A stretch of 64,000 nucleotides of DNA from Zanthoxylum bungeanum (lineage: Eukaryota > Streptophyta > Magnoliopsida > Sapindales > Rutaceae), in assembly GCA_019454045.1 (NCBI GenBank), contig SKCR01023796.1, positions 62,001-126,000 on the forward strand. The letters run 5' to 3'. Shown here piece by piece: positions 32,178 through 44,456 of the stretch. The notes under the pieces are model-generated. The model was given only the letters and a program-made list of their open reading frames with translations, was not told where the DNA came from and searched no databases. The position numbers and the translations under genes were made by a program. Position 1 is the stretch's first letter; every line of letters starts with the position of its first letter.

Positions 32178-32590
32178 CATTTTCTTTGAAGAACAAAATG
32201 AAAGTTAAACTAAAGAGAAAGTTTGAAAGGAGAGAAATTGAAAGATGATTCTCCAAAAAAAAACCATATCCCCCTTCTGAGAGTTATGGGAACTATATAC
32301 CCAATCAACCGACTACTCTAAATTATTACAATTATTAAAAACAGTAAGATTTCGCTTTTTATGCTATATCAGGAGGAGAATAAGAAGTAGCAGGAAGTGC
32401 TAATTCCCAATGAACTTTATTTTCTTTGAAGAACAAAATGAAAGTTAAACTAAAGAGAAAGTTTGAAAGGAGAGAAATTGAAAGATGATTCTCCAAAAAA
32501 AAACCGGATGCCCCCTTCTGAGAGTTAATGGGAACTATATACCCAATCAACCGACTACTCTAATTATTACAATTATTAAAAACAGTAAGA
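32178..32590. repeat. Tandem flank duplication with a small inverted viral piece
   Basis: A block of about 170 bp starting TTTTCTTTGAAGAACAAAATG at 32178 starts again at about 32420. Between the copies, about 32365-32415 is the reverse complement of coat-protein sequence found at about 34880-34935. This small inverted piece marks a complex junction at the left of the viral insertion. Confidence 0.75.
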
Positions 32591-32735
32591 TGCTTCTGCT
32601 TTTCTGACTTTGTAACGTGCTTTGAGTGGCTTTGAATGCTTTCTTCACATGGCTATAGTAAGATGCTTGGCTTTGAATGCTTTCTTCACATGGGTTTGTC
32701 ATAATTTTCTCATGGTCCCACCGGTACCTGTCTTG
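32590..32735 (+). repeat. Viral non-coding repeats, copy 1
   Basis: Two tandem units of a GCTTTGAATGCTTTC / TTCACATGG motif, ending ACCGGTACCTGTC just before the primer site. Related blocks are at 39192-39410 (same direction, with one extra unit) and 40775-40935 (inverted). Probably promoter or leader sequence of the virus. Confidence 0.75.
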
Positions 32736-32737
32736 TA

Positions 32738-32752
32738 TGGTATCAGACTAGG
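32738..32752 (+). promoter_or_regulatory. tRNA-Met primer-binding site of the caulimovirid
   Basis: TGGTATCAGACTAGG. The first ten bases match the complement of initiator tRNA-Met, the primer for reverse transcription in Caulimoviridae. It sits between the non-coding repeats and ORF1, the usual place. Confidence 0.75.
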
Positions 32753-32929
32753 TGTGGTTGGATGTTGTATTGATTAAGATTTCATGTTTTCTTTCCTTTA
32801 AATTATCTCCTGTGTTTTTGCTGAATCTTTTACTGGTTGTAAGTCCCGTCTATGATAGGATTCCGCTTAGGGCAGTAAACCATACCTGTAGGCAAACTCA
32901 TAAGTCTTAGTTTAAAAGCTTAGTTTCTC

Positions 32930-34258
32930 ATGGAATCTCTACTCTGTAGAACCTCCTCTTTGTCTAGTTCTTCTACTGATAAGACTAGTATTTCAAAGAA
33001 TATAGTGAACTCAGAAGAATTTATAATGAAGATTTTGATAAAGCCATTGACTGTTGGAAATTACCAAAGATTTCTAAAGATACAATTACAAAACCAAAAG
33101 GCTTGATTTTCTAAAAACAGATTATATCATAAAGACTGAAGAACATGATATTACTCTTACAAAACCTTTTGAGACAATTAAATTATTTTCTGAACATGCT
33201 CTAAAACATTTAAGAGATAAAAAATTTAATTATGTGCATGTTGGTTTAATCCAAGTAGGAATAAAGCCCCTCACTAAAGAAGGTTTAGATACCTCCATCT
33301 TAGCTGTTCTAAGAGATGGTAGATTCATCTCTTTTGATGATTCTTTACTCAGCAGTATTGAATCAAGTCTCTGTAAAGGTCCTATTTCCTTTGACTGTTA
33401 CCCAAACATCACAGTCTCCTTGCAAGATAAAAATATCCTCAAAAGCATGATTCTTCAAATCAAAACCCATAATTACCATATGTTTGAAGGATCAATCCCT
33501 GTTGCCTTGATCTACAAGATCTCCTACAAAGCTATGCATTATGCGTTTAATACGCAACATAAACTCCAGTCAAAAAAGGATGAAACTCTTCTTTTGCAGA
33601 CTGACCTTTCAAATCAAACACTGTCATTCCTAGACCCATCCAATGGAAAGATATCAACCTTCCTGATGAATGGATTCTAGAAGGAGCCACTGAACCAGTG
33701 ATTCCAAGACAACTTGAGCCAAATACAGAGTTACAAAATGTGACTCAGTATTCTGATGGAAAAGTCAAATTATCTTTCAGAAGAAATATTTCATCTAGGT
33801 TCTGTGATTTAGAATCAATTTCTAGTATTCCCTCCTTAGAAAGAAAATTCTCTAAAATCCCGAACCTGTCATACAAAGACCAACCTAGGTTTTCCACCTC
33901 GGATATCCCTAGTAGTTCTTCTATACGTTCTGTTGATTATACTACTAGTATCCCTCACCCTATTTACACTAGTACTCAACATGAACAAAGTAAAGAGGAA
34001 AAGGACCCTTCTCCCCAAACTTCTCCAACATTTTCTGCTGTCACGGAAAATGTCATAAATGTCCTGCAAAAAGATTTCAATCTGGATAAAGCCTCATTGC
34101 ACAAAGATTTTTATTCTGATTTGAATAAAAAAAAAAGACTTTGGTTTTTTAAACACTTTCTAAACCAAAGAAAACAAATTCAAGAAATCTACTATGAATT
34201 TATAAACTTGTATAAAGTCCACATTACGTTTTTTAATTGGTTTGAAATATACTTCTGA
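32930..34258 (+). pseudogene. Caulimovirid movement protein region, broken
   Basis: The first part of ORF1, starting at ATG 32930. The frame shifts near 33015-33120. The clearest stretch, 33234-33680, resembles the caulimovirid movement protein that widens plasmodesmata (family 30K). It shifts again near 33680-33700 into 33698-34258, a Ser/Pro-rich section. Much of this region is present a second time at 39516-40356. Not translatable as one piece. Confidence 0.72.
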
Positions 34259-36232
34259 AAATAATATTTCTTACCCTTTTAAAGAATCTAATCCCATTAC
34301 TATTAGAAAGAAAATTCCTCAATGGAATCTTTCTGATAGCGACAGAACTATTGAATCTGAACACCCTCCTTTGAGAAACATAACTATAGATCATGGTGAA
34401 CCTTCAGTCCAGGTTAAACCTCACCTTTAAAGATTCATAGACCCAATGACACTGATGAAAGACTTAGATAGTATTATCCAACAGAATAATTTCTGTAATA
34501 CTAATCTAAATACAATTGGAAAACAGTTGACTAGGATAGAAAGTCAAATCCAACAGTCTACGATTACTGTTTCTTCTTTAAAAACTGTCGTAAAGCCGAA
34601 TGAGGATAAGAAACTTAAAAAGCCTATTTTCGAGCCTTTCCAGATTTCTAAAGATAGCCAGAAGATTGTCCATGACTCAAAATCAGATTTTGTTAGAGCT
34701 ATTAAAGAACAACTGGATAGGATAGAAACATCTTCTTCGTCTTCAAAAAAGAAAATTGATATTGCCCTAGATACTCCCCAATCTAGTAGTAGAATCGGAG
34801 TTCTAGACTTAGATAACTCTTCCATAGCTTCTTCTGACATAAAAGCCTTCCAAGAAAATTCCAAACCTGTCTCTAAAATTAATAAAGTTCATTGGGAATT
34901 AGCACTTCCTGCTACTTCTTATTCTCCATCTGATATAGCTGTTGATAATAGGCCTAGTGCAATAAGCCAATCCAGGTTTAATGCATCTTCTGTCTATGAA
35001 TGGAATATAGATGGAATGTCTGAATATAACATTCTTAGCCTATTACAACAAATGACCATGGCAGCAAATGCCTATAAAACCCAAACAGGAACCTCTGATA
35101 AGGCAATTACAGAAATTCTCGTTGCTGGTTTTACTGGTCAACTTAAAGGTTGGTGGGATCATTTTCTCACCAAAATTCAACAGTTAGACATCTTAGATGC
35201 TATTCAAACTGATGAAGACAATGTTCCTATTCTAGATGAATATAACAGTCCTATCCAAGATGCTGTTGCAACTTTAATTTTGACCATTTCCCTCCATTTC
35301 ATAGGTGACCCCTCTCACCTACGTGATAAAAATGCTGAGTTACTACACAACTTAAGATGTAGAAAGCTTAGTGATTTCCAAAGTTATAAAACCACCTTCT
35401 TTACACGACTCTTTCTAAGAGACGATGCTAATAATATAACTTGGAAAGAGAAATTCCTTGCTGGTTACCTACCCTTCTAGGTGAAAAGGTTAGGAATTCC
35501 ATTAAAGCCCTCAATGACAACCGTATCCCTTATGATAGACCTACCTATGGTGAATTAGTGAGTTTTATCAATAAGGAAGGTTTAAAGATTTGCCAAGACT
35601 TGAAATTACAGAAACGCCTAAAATGGGAGCTTAGGAAATCTAAGCAAGAACTAGGTAGTTTTTGTAAACAGTTCAACTATGATCCCTTTAAAGCTAGTAC
35701 CTCTAAAGATTGTGAAGGAAAATGTTCTTCAAAACCTTATAAAAAGAATTACAGTTCTAGAAAATTTAAAAAATCGTTTCCTAGTCCTAAAGAAAATTTC
35801 TATAAAAAGCCTTCAAAACCTTATAAGAAATCCAATAGAAAACCTCACACTTCTAGATCTAAAGCCCCTTTCAATTATAAGGAAGCTACTTGTTATAAAT
35901 GTGGAAAGAAAGAACATACTGCAAAATATTGTAGAATGAACAAAAAACTTCATGAGTTAGATCTTAGTGACGAAATTCTTTCCAAAATAACAAACCTGCT
36001 TATTGAGTCTTCTGAATCTGAATCTTCTGTAACAGAGAATTCTGATCCTTTACAAGTGGATGAGTTAGTTGACTCAGATACTTCCAGTCAAAGCAATAGT
36101 GATTCTGACACGGATTCTTACTTAAAGAATAAGAAACTTAATGTTTTGACTAAAGATCAAGAAACTTTTCTTGAAATTGTAAAACATATTTCAAATCCTG
36201 ATTTGCAAAAAGATATCTTGACAAACTCCTAA
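34242..36232 (+). pseudogene. Caulimovirid coat protein region with zinc knuckle, broken
   Basis: Open pieces 34242-34430, 34446-35480 and 35441-36232 lie in alternating frames. The middle piece has a capsid-like region with a conserved WWDHF stretch. The last is Lys/Ser-rich and carries the zinc knuckle CYKCGKKEHTAKYC (about 35891-35932), the RNA-binding hallmark of caulimovirid coat proteins, then an acidic Ser-rich tail. At least two frameshifts separate the pieces. Confidence 0.8.
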
Positions 36233-37150
36233 AGACTTTTGACAAAGGAGAATCTTCTAAAACTCCTATTTTAAAACAAAATACTTATGATCTTACACAA
36301 ATCCTAAGTAAAAAGAAAAATAAAAAAGATACACCCAGTTTTCAAGACCTACAAAAAGAAATTCAAGAAGTAAAATTTGAAATAAAAAATTTAAAAGAAA
36401 AACAGAAAAGTGATTCTGAAACCATCCAATTTCTTCTTAAAAGTCAATTAGTTGATAATTCTGAAAAAATTCCAGAATCTGATAATGATGAATCTGAAAA
36501 TCAAAATCTTGAGAATATTGAGTCTCTTCCAAATGATTTTCTTTTCGTTCTAAAGCAAGTAACTACAAGAAAATACTTAATTTGGATTACTCTAATCCTT
36601 TCATCTGATTTCCAAATTGACACAGTAGCCTTATTTGACACAGGTGCTGATCTAAATTGTATCAAAGAAATTATTATTCCTAATAGGTTTCATAAAAACA
36701 CACATGAAAGACTTTCTGCCGCAAATAATTAACAAACTAAAGATTTCTTCCAAAGTTGATGCTTCAATTCCAATGATGGTTTTGAATTTAGGACTTCTTT
36801 TCTTTTACAAATGATATACATCATACTGTTATCCTTGGAACTCCTTTCAATAACCTCATTAACCCTTATACCGTTGATTATGATGGTATAACCTTTAAAG
36901 CAAAGAATAAAAAATTAAAGTTTTCTTTTATTGAAAAACCTAAAACGAGAAATTTGAATATTGTAAAAGCTTGTTCCGTCTATCAGAACCATGTTAATGT
37001 TTTGTTAAAGAAAAAACATAATGACTTACTTTATTTAAAAAAGGATTTAAATATTGAAAGAATTGAAAAACAACTACAAACTGATTTCACAAAACAAAAG
37101 ATTAATGATTTCAAAGTATTAATTGAGACATAAATTTGTGCTGATCTACC
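36233..37150 (+). pseudogene. Caulimovirid protease region, broken
   Basis: Follows a stop at 36230-36232. Coiled-coil-like Lys/Glu-rich sequence leads to the aspartic protease active site LFDTGADLN (about 36630-36656), with further stops and shifts near 36730 and 37130. No frame is long enough to give a product. Confidence 0.65.
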
Positions 37151-37159
37151 TTCTGCTTT

Positions 37160-38509
37160 TTGAATAGAAAGCAACATTTAATAGATCTTCCTTATGAGTC
37201 ATCTTTTGATGAAAAACAAATTCCTACAAAAGCAAGACCTATTCAAATGAATATGGACTTAGAAAAACACTGTAGGAATGAAATCAAAGATTTAGAGTCT
37301 AAAGGACTGATTGTTAAATCTAGGTCTCCTTGGTCTTGCGCTGCTTTCTATGTAAATAAAAATTCTGAAATAGAAAGAGGTACACCAAGACTTGTGATCA
37401 ATTACAAACCTTTAAATAAAGCCCTAAAATGGATTAGGTATCCCATACCTAACAAAAAATTTGCTGCTTCAAAAACTTCACTCTGCTTTCATATTTTCAA
37501 AATTTGATATGAAGTCAGGTTTTTGGCAAATTCAAATTCATCCAAAAGACCGCTATAAAACTGCTTTTACTGTTCCATTTGGACAATTTGAATGGACGGT
37601 TATGCCGTTTGGTTTAAAGAATGCACCTTCTGAGTTTCAAAGGATTATGAATGACATTTATAACCCTTACTCCGAATTTTGCATTGTTTATATTGATGAT
37701 GTTTTAATCTTCTCAAAAGATATTGATCAACATTTCAAACATTTAAAGACTTTTTATTTTGCAACTAGGAAAGCTGGCCTAGCCGTTTCTAGTACAAAGA
37801 TTTCTTTATTTCAGACTAAAGTTAGGTTCCTAGGACATTATATTTCCAAAGGAACAATCACACCCATTGAAAGATCTCTTGCTTTTACTGATAAATTCCC
37901 TGATAAAATTCTAGACAAGACCCAACTTCAAAGATTTCTAGGAAGTTTAAATTATGTTCTAGACTTTTGTCCAATATCAATAGGATTGCAAAACCGTTAC
38001 ATGATAGGTTAAAGAAAGTTCCTGTCCCCTGGACTAATGACCACACTAAAGCTATTAGATTAATAAAGGATACCGTTAAAGAAATCCCTTGTCTGTATTT
38101 AGCTAACCCTAGTCTACCTAAAGTTGTGAAACTGATGCGTCTAACTTAGGTTATGGTGGTATTCTAAAACAAGTTGAAAATGATAAAGAACAAATAGTCC
38201 AATATGTTTCTGCCCATTGGAATGATTGTCAGAAAAACTATTCTACTATAAAAAAAAGAGATTTGATCTATTGTTCTTTGCATATCTAAATTTCAAAGTG
38301 ATTTGCTAAATCAAAAATTTTTGCTAAGGATTGATTGTAAAGCTGCAAAACATGTTTTAGAAAAAGATGTTCAAAACATTGCATCTAAACAGATTTTTGC
38401 ACGATGGCAAGCAATTTTGAGTGTTTTTTATTTTGAAATTGAATTTATTAAAGGAGATAGAAATTCTGTTCCAGATTTTCTAACCAGAGAATTTCTCCAA
38501 AACAGATAA
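37160..38509 (+). pseudogene. Caulimovirid reverse transcriptase/RNase H region, broken
   Basis: 37160-37507 holds the RT N-terminal motifs (RLVINYKPLNKAL). 37461-38012 holds FDMKSGFWQI, MPFGLKNAPSEFQR and the catalytic YIDDVL (about 37690-37707). A shift near 37480-37500 and another near 37980-38000 separate them from the RNase H pieces. The last frame (38303-38509) ends ...REFLQNR at TAA 38507-38509. The order and motifs match caulimovirid pol. Confidence 0.85.
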
Positions 38510-39210
38510 TGCCGCCCAAGAAAAAAGACACTGGCAAAGCCAAGCTTATTGAGCCCTCTGTCCAAAGCCCTTACAAAGAATCCCAATCTCCTCCACCCAT
38601 TCCAAAGCTAGCCTCAGGCATTCCTATAAAATCTTGGGTTGACACAATCCAAGAAGAAGAAGAATAATCTTCATCCAAAGCAATTACCTCTCAAGTCCAG
38701 GTAAATGAGTGGATTGAATCCATTTCCAAATCTCCTGAACTCCTTCTTGCCTTACAAACTTTTTCAAAAGGTCAAGAAATTCAAAAGTCTTCTTCCAAAG
38801 AAATTACTTTTCCAAAAACCCAAAAAGAAGTTGTTTTAAGTGGAAGTTCATCTTCCCAAATTATTTCTCAAAAGCCTTCACAAAAATCGGATTGGCATAA
38901 TAAAACCTATCACCAAAATATTTTGAGTGTTGAAGATGGGTTTTATAATCCTGATCCATTTATTACTCTTTCAAAGTTTTTTCCAAAGGGTTGGTTTTTC
39001 AAACCTTGGGATTTGTCAAAACCCCAATCCTTTTATCAAGACATTCTTGAATTCACAGAATCTGTGAAATTCAAACACTTTTTCCTTTCAGATGCCCATT
39101 CTGAGCCTGCATATTCTACGACCACTATCCTTAAAGTCATTTCTCCTAAACAATGGGGAGAACCCCTTCATAACCCTAAATTTTTCCCTGAGATGCTTCT
39201 GCTTTTCTGA
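38509..39210 (+). pseudogene. Caulimovirid ORF2, one in-frame stop
   Basis: Its ATG overlaps the ORF1 stop as TAATG, suggesting termination-reinitiation. A TAA interrupts it near 38665, after a Glu run. The same frame then continues open to 39210, where it runs into the non-coding repeat block. Florendoviruses have a second ORF of unknown function in this position. I see no known domain. Confidence 0.7.
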
Positions 39211-39410
39211 CTTTGTAACGTGCTTTGGGTGGCTTTGAATGCTTTCTTCACATGGCTATAGTAAGATGCTTGGCTTTGAATGCTTTCTTCACATGGGTTT
39301 GTCATAATTTTCCGCATGGCTTTGAATGCTTTCCTCACATGGGTATAGTAAGATGCTTTGCTTTGAATGCTTTCTTCACATGGGTTTGTCATAATTTTCT
39401 CATGGTCCTG
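39192..39410 (+). repeat. Viral non-coding repeats, copy 2
   Basis: Matches 32590-32725 in the same orientation but has an extra tandem unit, about four GCTTTGAATGCTTTC words. It overlaps the end of ORF2. Confidence 0.8.
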
Positions 39411-39515
39411 GCTTTTCTTTGGATTTTGAACTAGGAAGGTATTGAACCACGCTTGTTGGTAATCCCAATAAGAGTAGGATAGGCTGTGGTTTAATCTATT
39501 TTGGAAATTGGCATA

Positions 39516-40660
39516 TTGAATCAAGTCTCTGTAAAGGTCCTATTTCCTTTGACTGTTACCCAAACATCACAGTCTCCTTGCAAGATAAAAATATCCTCAA
39601 AAGCATGATTCTTCAAATCAAAACTCATAATTACCATATGTTTGAAGGATCAATCCCTGTTGCCTTGATCTACAAGATCTCCTACAAAGCTATGCATTCT
39701 GCGTTTAATACGCAACATAAACTCCAGTCAAAAAAGGATGAAACTCTTCTTTTGCAGACTGACCTTTCAAATCAAACACTGTCATTCCTAGACCCATCCA
39801 ATGGAAAGATATCAACCTTCCTGATGAATGGATTCTAGAAGGAGCCACTGAACCAGTGATTCCAAGACAACTTGAGCCAAATACAGAGTTACAAAATGTG
39901 ACTCAGTATTCTGATGGAAAAGTCAAATTATCTTTCAGAAGAAATACTTCATCTAGGTTCTGTGATTTAGAATCAATTTCTAGTATTCCCTCATTAGAAA
40001 GAAAATTCTCTAAAATCCCGAACCTGTCATACAAAGACCAACCTAGGTTTTCCACCTCGGATATCCCTAGTAGTTCTTCTATACGTTCTGTTGATTATAC
40101 TACTAGTATCCCTCACCCTATTTACACTAGTACTCAACATGAACAAAGTAAAGAGGAGAAAGACCCTTCTCCCCCAACTTCTCCAACATTTTCTGCTGTC
40201 ACGGAAAATGTCATAAATGTCCTGCAAAAAGATTTCAATCTGGATAAAGCCTCCTTGCACAAAGATTTTTATTCTGATTTGAATAAAGAAAAAAGACTTT
40301 GGTTTTTTAAACACTTTCTAAACAAAGAAAACAAATTCAAGAAATCTACTACAAACTAACCCAGCACATGATCCAGCAATGGCTCTGTGCTAAAGGCCAT
40401 ATTAAATCAAATATTGAAGATGTCAAAGCCCAAAGCACGTTTCTCTCTCAGAAGTCAATGGCCCAATCTCTCCTTGCAAGTGCCAAGTCTGAAGAGGAAT
40501 ATTTTCAAGTTATGCAATAACTCCTTGCCTCGAGACCAGCATCTTCTGCTGCCAGCTCTTCAAGTAGTGGGGAGCCACAGCCTTTTATTTCTCTTGGAGA
40601 TGATAACGAAGATGACTGTTTCGGTATCCTCTCATCATTAAAGCATTAAAAAAAAAAAAG
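39516..40660 (+). pseudogene. Partial second movement-protein copy plus acidic C-terminal segment
   Basis: 39516-40356 repeats about 33355-34190 with few differences. At 40357 the two copies part. The second runs on through a Ser/Glu-rich open stretch (to about 40526 and beyond) ending near 40650 in an A run. That segment has no counterpart in the first copy and could be the missing end of another viral gene. About 105 bp of unrelated sequence (39411-39515) separates this copy from the repeat block on its left. Confidence 0.7.
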
Positions 40661-40774
40661 TCATTGAGCACAAGAAAATTATTTTCTTCTCCCCTTCACT
40701 CACTATTCTCATCACGAGAAAAAAGCTGTGGGAAAAGTAATTTTCAAAATTTTTTGCTTCAGCAACACACATGA

Positions 40775-40935
40775 CAGGTACCGGTGGGACCATGAGAAAA
40801 TTATGACAAACCCATGTGAAGAAAGCATTCAAAGCAAAGCATCTTACTATACCCATGTGAGGAAAGCATTCAAAGCCATGCGGAAAATTATGACAAACCC
40901 ATGTGAAGAAAGCATTCAAAGCTCATGGTAACTCA
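40775..40935 (-). repeat. Viral non-coding repeats, inverted copy
   Basis: Reverse complement of the repeat block, including the GACAGGTACCGG sequence that in copy 1 precedes the primer site. It ends the recognisable viral sequence on the right, facing the opposite way to the rest. Confidence 0.8.
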
Positions 40936-42349
40936 TGACCATCCTTGAATGTTACAAAGATTTTTTTAATTAAGATCTATCCTTTTTATGCTTATTAATA
41001 GGTTAAAAAATAAATTAATGAAAGTAATTCTATTATTCTAATTATGTCTGTGGTCAAGGGCTCAAGACACTTTTTTTATTATAATATAATTCTAATTAAA
41101 TTAAAATATTTATTTTTATTTTAATATGTATTTTATTTTATACAATTATAAAAATATTTTAATTTTATAATTTAATAATAAAAAATTAATTTTAGAGGTT
41201 AATTATATAGATTAAGTGCCAACTATGTTTTTTATTTTAATGAGAGATTATAATATGTTATTTTATTATATTATGTTTTTATTTTAATTTTATAATTTAA
41301 TAATAATAAATTAAAATATTAATTAATTAATTAATAGGATTCTTATTTTAATAGTAGATTATGTTTTTATAATGTAACATTTTTCTTATTTTAATAATTT
41401 ATTATTTTAATTTTATAATTAATAAAAAAAAATGTAGAGATATTTTAATTTTATAATTTAATAATAAAAAAATAATTATAGAGATTAGTTAATTGTAGAT
41501 GATTTAATAGTGTTTTTATATTTTTATTTTAATAGGATAGTCTAATAAGTTTTTTGTTATAATTGAATTCTTATAAAATTATAATATGTATTTTTATTGT
41601 AATATGATTTTAATTTAATAGATTTATTAATTTATTTTAATGGCTTTAATATGAAACTATCATATGGCGCGATGAAGATGCTTAAAAATATTTAACTTTT
41701 ATAATATGTATATATAATATGTATTTTTATTGTAATAAGTTTTTTATTTAATACAAAATTAATTATAAAGATATTTTAATTTAATAATAAAAAATTAATT
41801 TTAGAGGTTATAATATGTTTCTTTATTTTAAGTCACAATATAAGTCACAATTACAATATCATTTTACATACCTAAAAAAATATTTTGATATGTCAAACTC
41901 TTAAAAAAATCATCGTTCATGTGAATAGTTACCTAAAAAATATATTTGATATAAAATCCTTTAAAAAATTACAATGACCAATGAATTTCACTGTTCACGA
42001 TGAACATTAATTTTTTAAAAACAATTACAAAAAAAATATGATATTCGAATGAAGATGGGTAAAATATGGATATAAATATGGTGAAAGTCAACTTAGGTTT
42101 ATATTTTGAACTAAATAGAAAAAATCTTAGAAAATTAGGATTACTTATTAAATTTATTAGGAACTTGTCCTTTGGGAAGTAGTCATAATGGAAATGACTT
42201 TCTAATAATTCTCTATAAATAATGTAATGAAAATTGATTGTCTACAACATGATAGCTATGATATTATAAATTTGATAAGCATAAATCAAAGTATTGCTGA
42301 TAAAACATAAACTGATATCAGATGTCACTGTAAAACATCTACAGTAATG
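40936..42349. other. Very AT-rich spacer
   Basis: 1.4 kb of TTTTATTTTAAT-type sequence with no gene or clear element. The words TTAATAATAAA and TTTTAATTTTATAA recur irregularly. Confidence 0.6.
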
Positions 42350-42359
42350 TAACCTAGGG

Positions 42360-42736
42360 TAGAGGTGGCCACGGTTCGGTTCGGTTATATGGTTCCAGGT
42401 TGCTAGAACCGTAACCGAACTGGTTCAAAACCGGTTCGGTTACGGTTCCAGCTTTTTGGAACCGCAGAACCGAAACGAACCAAAAAAATCGGTTCGGTTC
42501 TCTATTTTTTAAGGGAAGAAATAAAAAAATTTTGGTTCGATTTCGGTTCGGAACCGAAATCGAACCAAACTTTAATGTTATGGTTCCAAATTTTGTGGAA
42601 CCGTAACTGAATTGTTTGGGGGTTCGGTTCAGTTCCGATTTTGGAACTGGAACCGGATGGAACCGTAACCCTACGGTTCCATCCGGTTCGGTTTTGGTTC
42701 GGTTTCGGTTCCGAACCAGAACCGTGGCCGGATATA
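42360..42736. mobile_element. hAT-like MITE rich in GGTTCGGTT
   Basis: 377 bp between two copies of ACCTAGGG (8 bp, extendable to TAACCTAGGG). Ends TAGAGGTGGCCACGG and CCGTGGCCGGATATA pair over 11 of 15 bases. The body is GGTTCGGTT and AACCGAACC words, inverted about the centre. Confidence 0.75.
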
Positions 42737-42744
42737 ACCTAGGG

Positions 42745-44456
42745 GATAAAACCTACTTGGCGGGACCTAATATCGCGTAAGTAAAGGAAAGTTGAGCTGT
42801 AGCGATAATTGTCTAAGATGGTTTATTTGAAACCATTAGACTTGTTGAACTGAGCTTAGCTGAGTTGTTATGCTTAGGGAACGATACTCTATTGGCTTTT
42901 GAAAATATTTTTTCATATTTTTAAAACAATGGTCATTTAACTTAAACAATATATAAACATGGTTGGAAAACATGTATAAACTATCTTGAGTTGATATCTG
43001 AGAAAACATGGCTAAATGGAAATATATCCACATCATATTGAAATTCAATAAAGCCTTGGACTTAAAACTTGGCTTATAAATCATTTGAAATTCGAAAACG
43101 TAAAAAAATAAATAAATTATAACATCCACTTATAAAGCTGGGCCTAATCCTACTACTCGTGGGGTCACACGGAACCAGATGGAATATCCTGCGTAGAATC
43201 TACAAGTGTATGTTCAAAGTGTCGTTAGCATGTGAGAAAGAGTATGTACGATCTAATCTTGCTTATGAATAATGTAACTACTATGCTAATGAGGAAGCCA
43301 AAGACGTCTCTAACATCTACGACTACCTCGAAATACTATCCTAACTAAGCTATTAACGGTTCAATGAGAGTCGCACAATAACCTAGCCAAAGCTACCAAC
43401 AATACAAAAAATATCTTTCTTCTCGCGTGTGAACATGGCATGGCCATTTATCAAACATCTATTGCCATCACAAGGTAACGCCATCCTCACCATGGATTGC
43501 CATAATACAAGGCAATACCCACCACCACATCATCGCTGCACATGGCCAAAATTAACAACCACTACATCATTGCAAAGCCAAGGTACAATACGCTCACATG
43601 TTCAACAACACACCAAAATGGAGTTCACAACAACACATCACAACCAAGGTCATAGCTCAACTTACCCAAGTGAGATTCATAACAATAAGGCTCGATCTAG
43701 TATGCTCAACACTCAATCATCTACTATCATGCTAGTTCAACCTTAGTCAAACTCACTCATGCATCATGCTCCTAAAATGTTACTAACCCATGAACAAAAT
43801 CATGGTAACCATCCTTAATCTAGTTAAACACACTCGAATCAACCCTCTCATGCAACATAAACAAGAATCATACTTAGATCCCATGGATTGAGTGATTAAC
43901 TTAAGAAATATTGCTAGAAATGTATGGAGAATACTAGATAAAAATGAGAATCTTACCTTGCTATGATTTGCTCAAGAGATTACAAGGAGAATCCTCCAAA
44001 TGTAGCTAATCTAGAGAGAGATTTAAGTGTTTGAGTCGTGGGTATGGCGAGGAAAAGGGGATAAAATAACCCTAGCCTCTCATTCGGGCTTTATATAAAA
44101 GCCTAGAAAATTTTGTTTTCTACCTCAACATCCGAATGTGTACTTGAACGTGTTACGCACGCAAAACTGCTAGTGCTCGGCGTTCGAACGCGTGAATAAA
44201 CGTTACTCAGAAGTGATCTCACTAAAAGAAAACTGTTTGAACACGCGGGCTAACGCGGCCCACACAAACACACTGGATGACCTCACTTGAACCCTTGGAC
44301 GAACTTGACACGAACTTTGGCGTTTGAACGCGAGGAAAAACGCGTCACGATCATCAAACCAGAAACCGTTCTTGATCTATAACAACTCAAACGAACTAGG
44401 TTAACACACAACCCGACAACCACAAGGAACACGTCATAATAATCCGGGGTGTTACA
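42745..44456 (-). repeat. Gypsy LTR-type fragment
   Basis: The right edge reads TGTAACACCCCGG on the minus strand, a common start for long gypsy LTRs. TAACATCC at about 43118 may mark another edge. There is no gene. Plus-strand frames near 43429 have no recognisable domain. Confidence 0.4.

Larger units (their letters stand above)
32590..40935 (+). mobile_element. Endogenous caulimovirid, florendovirus-like, decayed and rearranged
   Basis: Order on the plus strand: non-coding repeats (32590-32735), primer site (32738), ORF1 with movement protein, coat protein, protease, RT/RNase H (32930-38509), ORF2 (38509-39210), non-coding repeats again (39192-39410), a partial second movement-protein copy (39516-40356), an acidic C-terminal segment, and an inverted non-coding block (40775-40935). 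Two ORFs joined by TAATG and the nearby TA run fit the florendovirus group, plant pararetroviruses known only as integrated copies. Frameshifts and stops break ORF1 many times, so it is a fossil. Caulimovirids need no integrase, so insertion was probably by host repair. Confidence 0.78.

Noticed and set aside
43429..43746. His/Thr/Ser-rich gene in the gypsy LTR region
   Set aside because: No domain, no promoter, no introns, and it sits inside probable LTR sequence.
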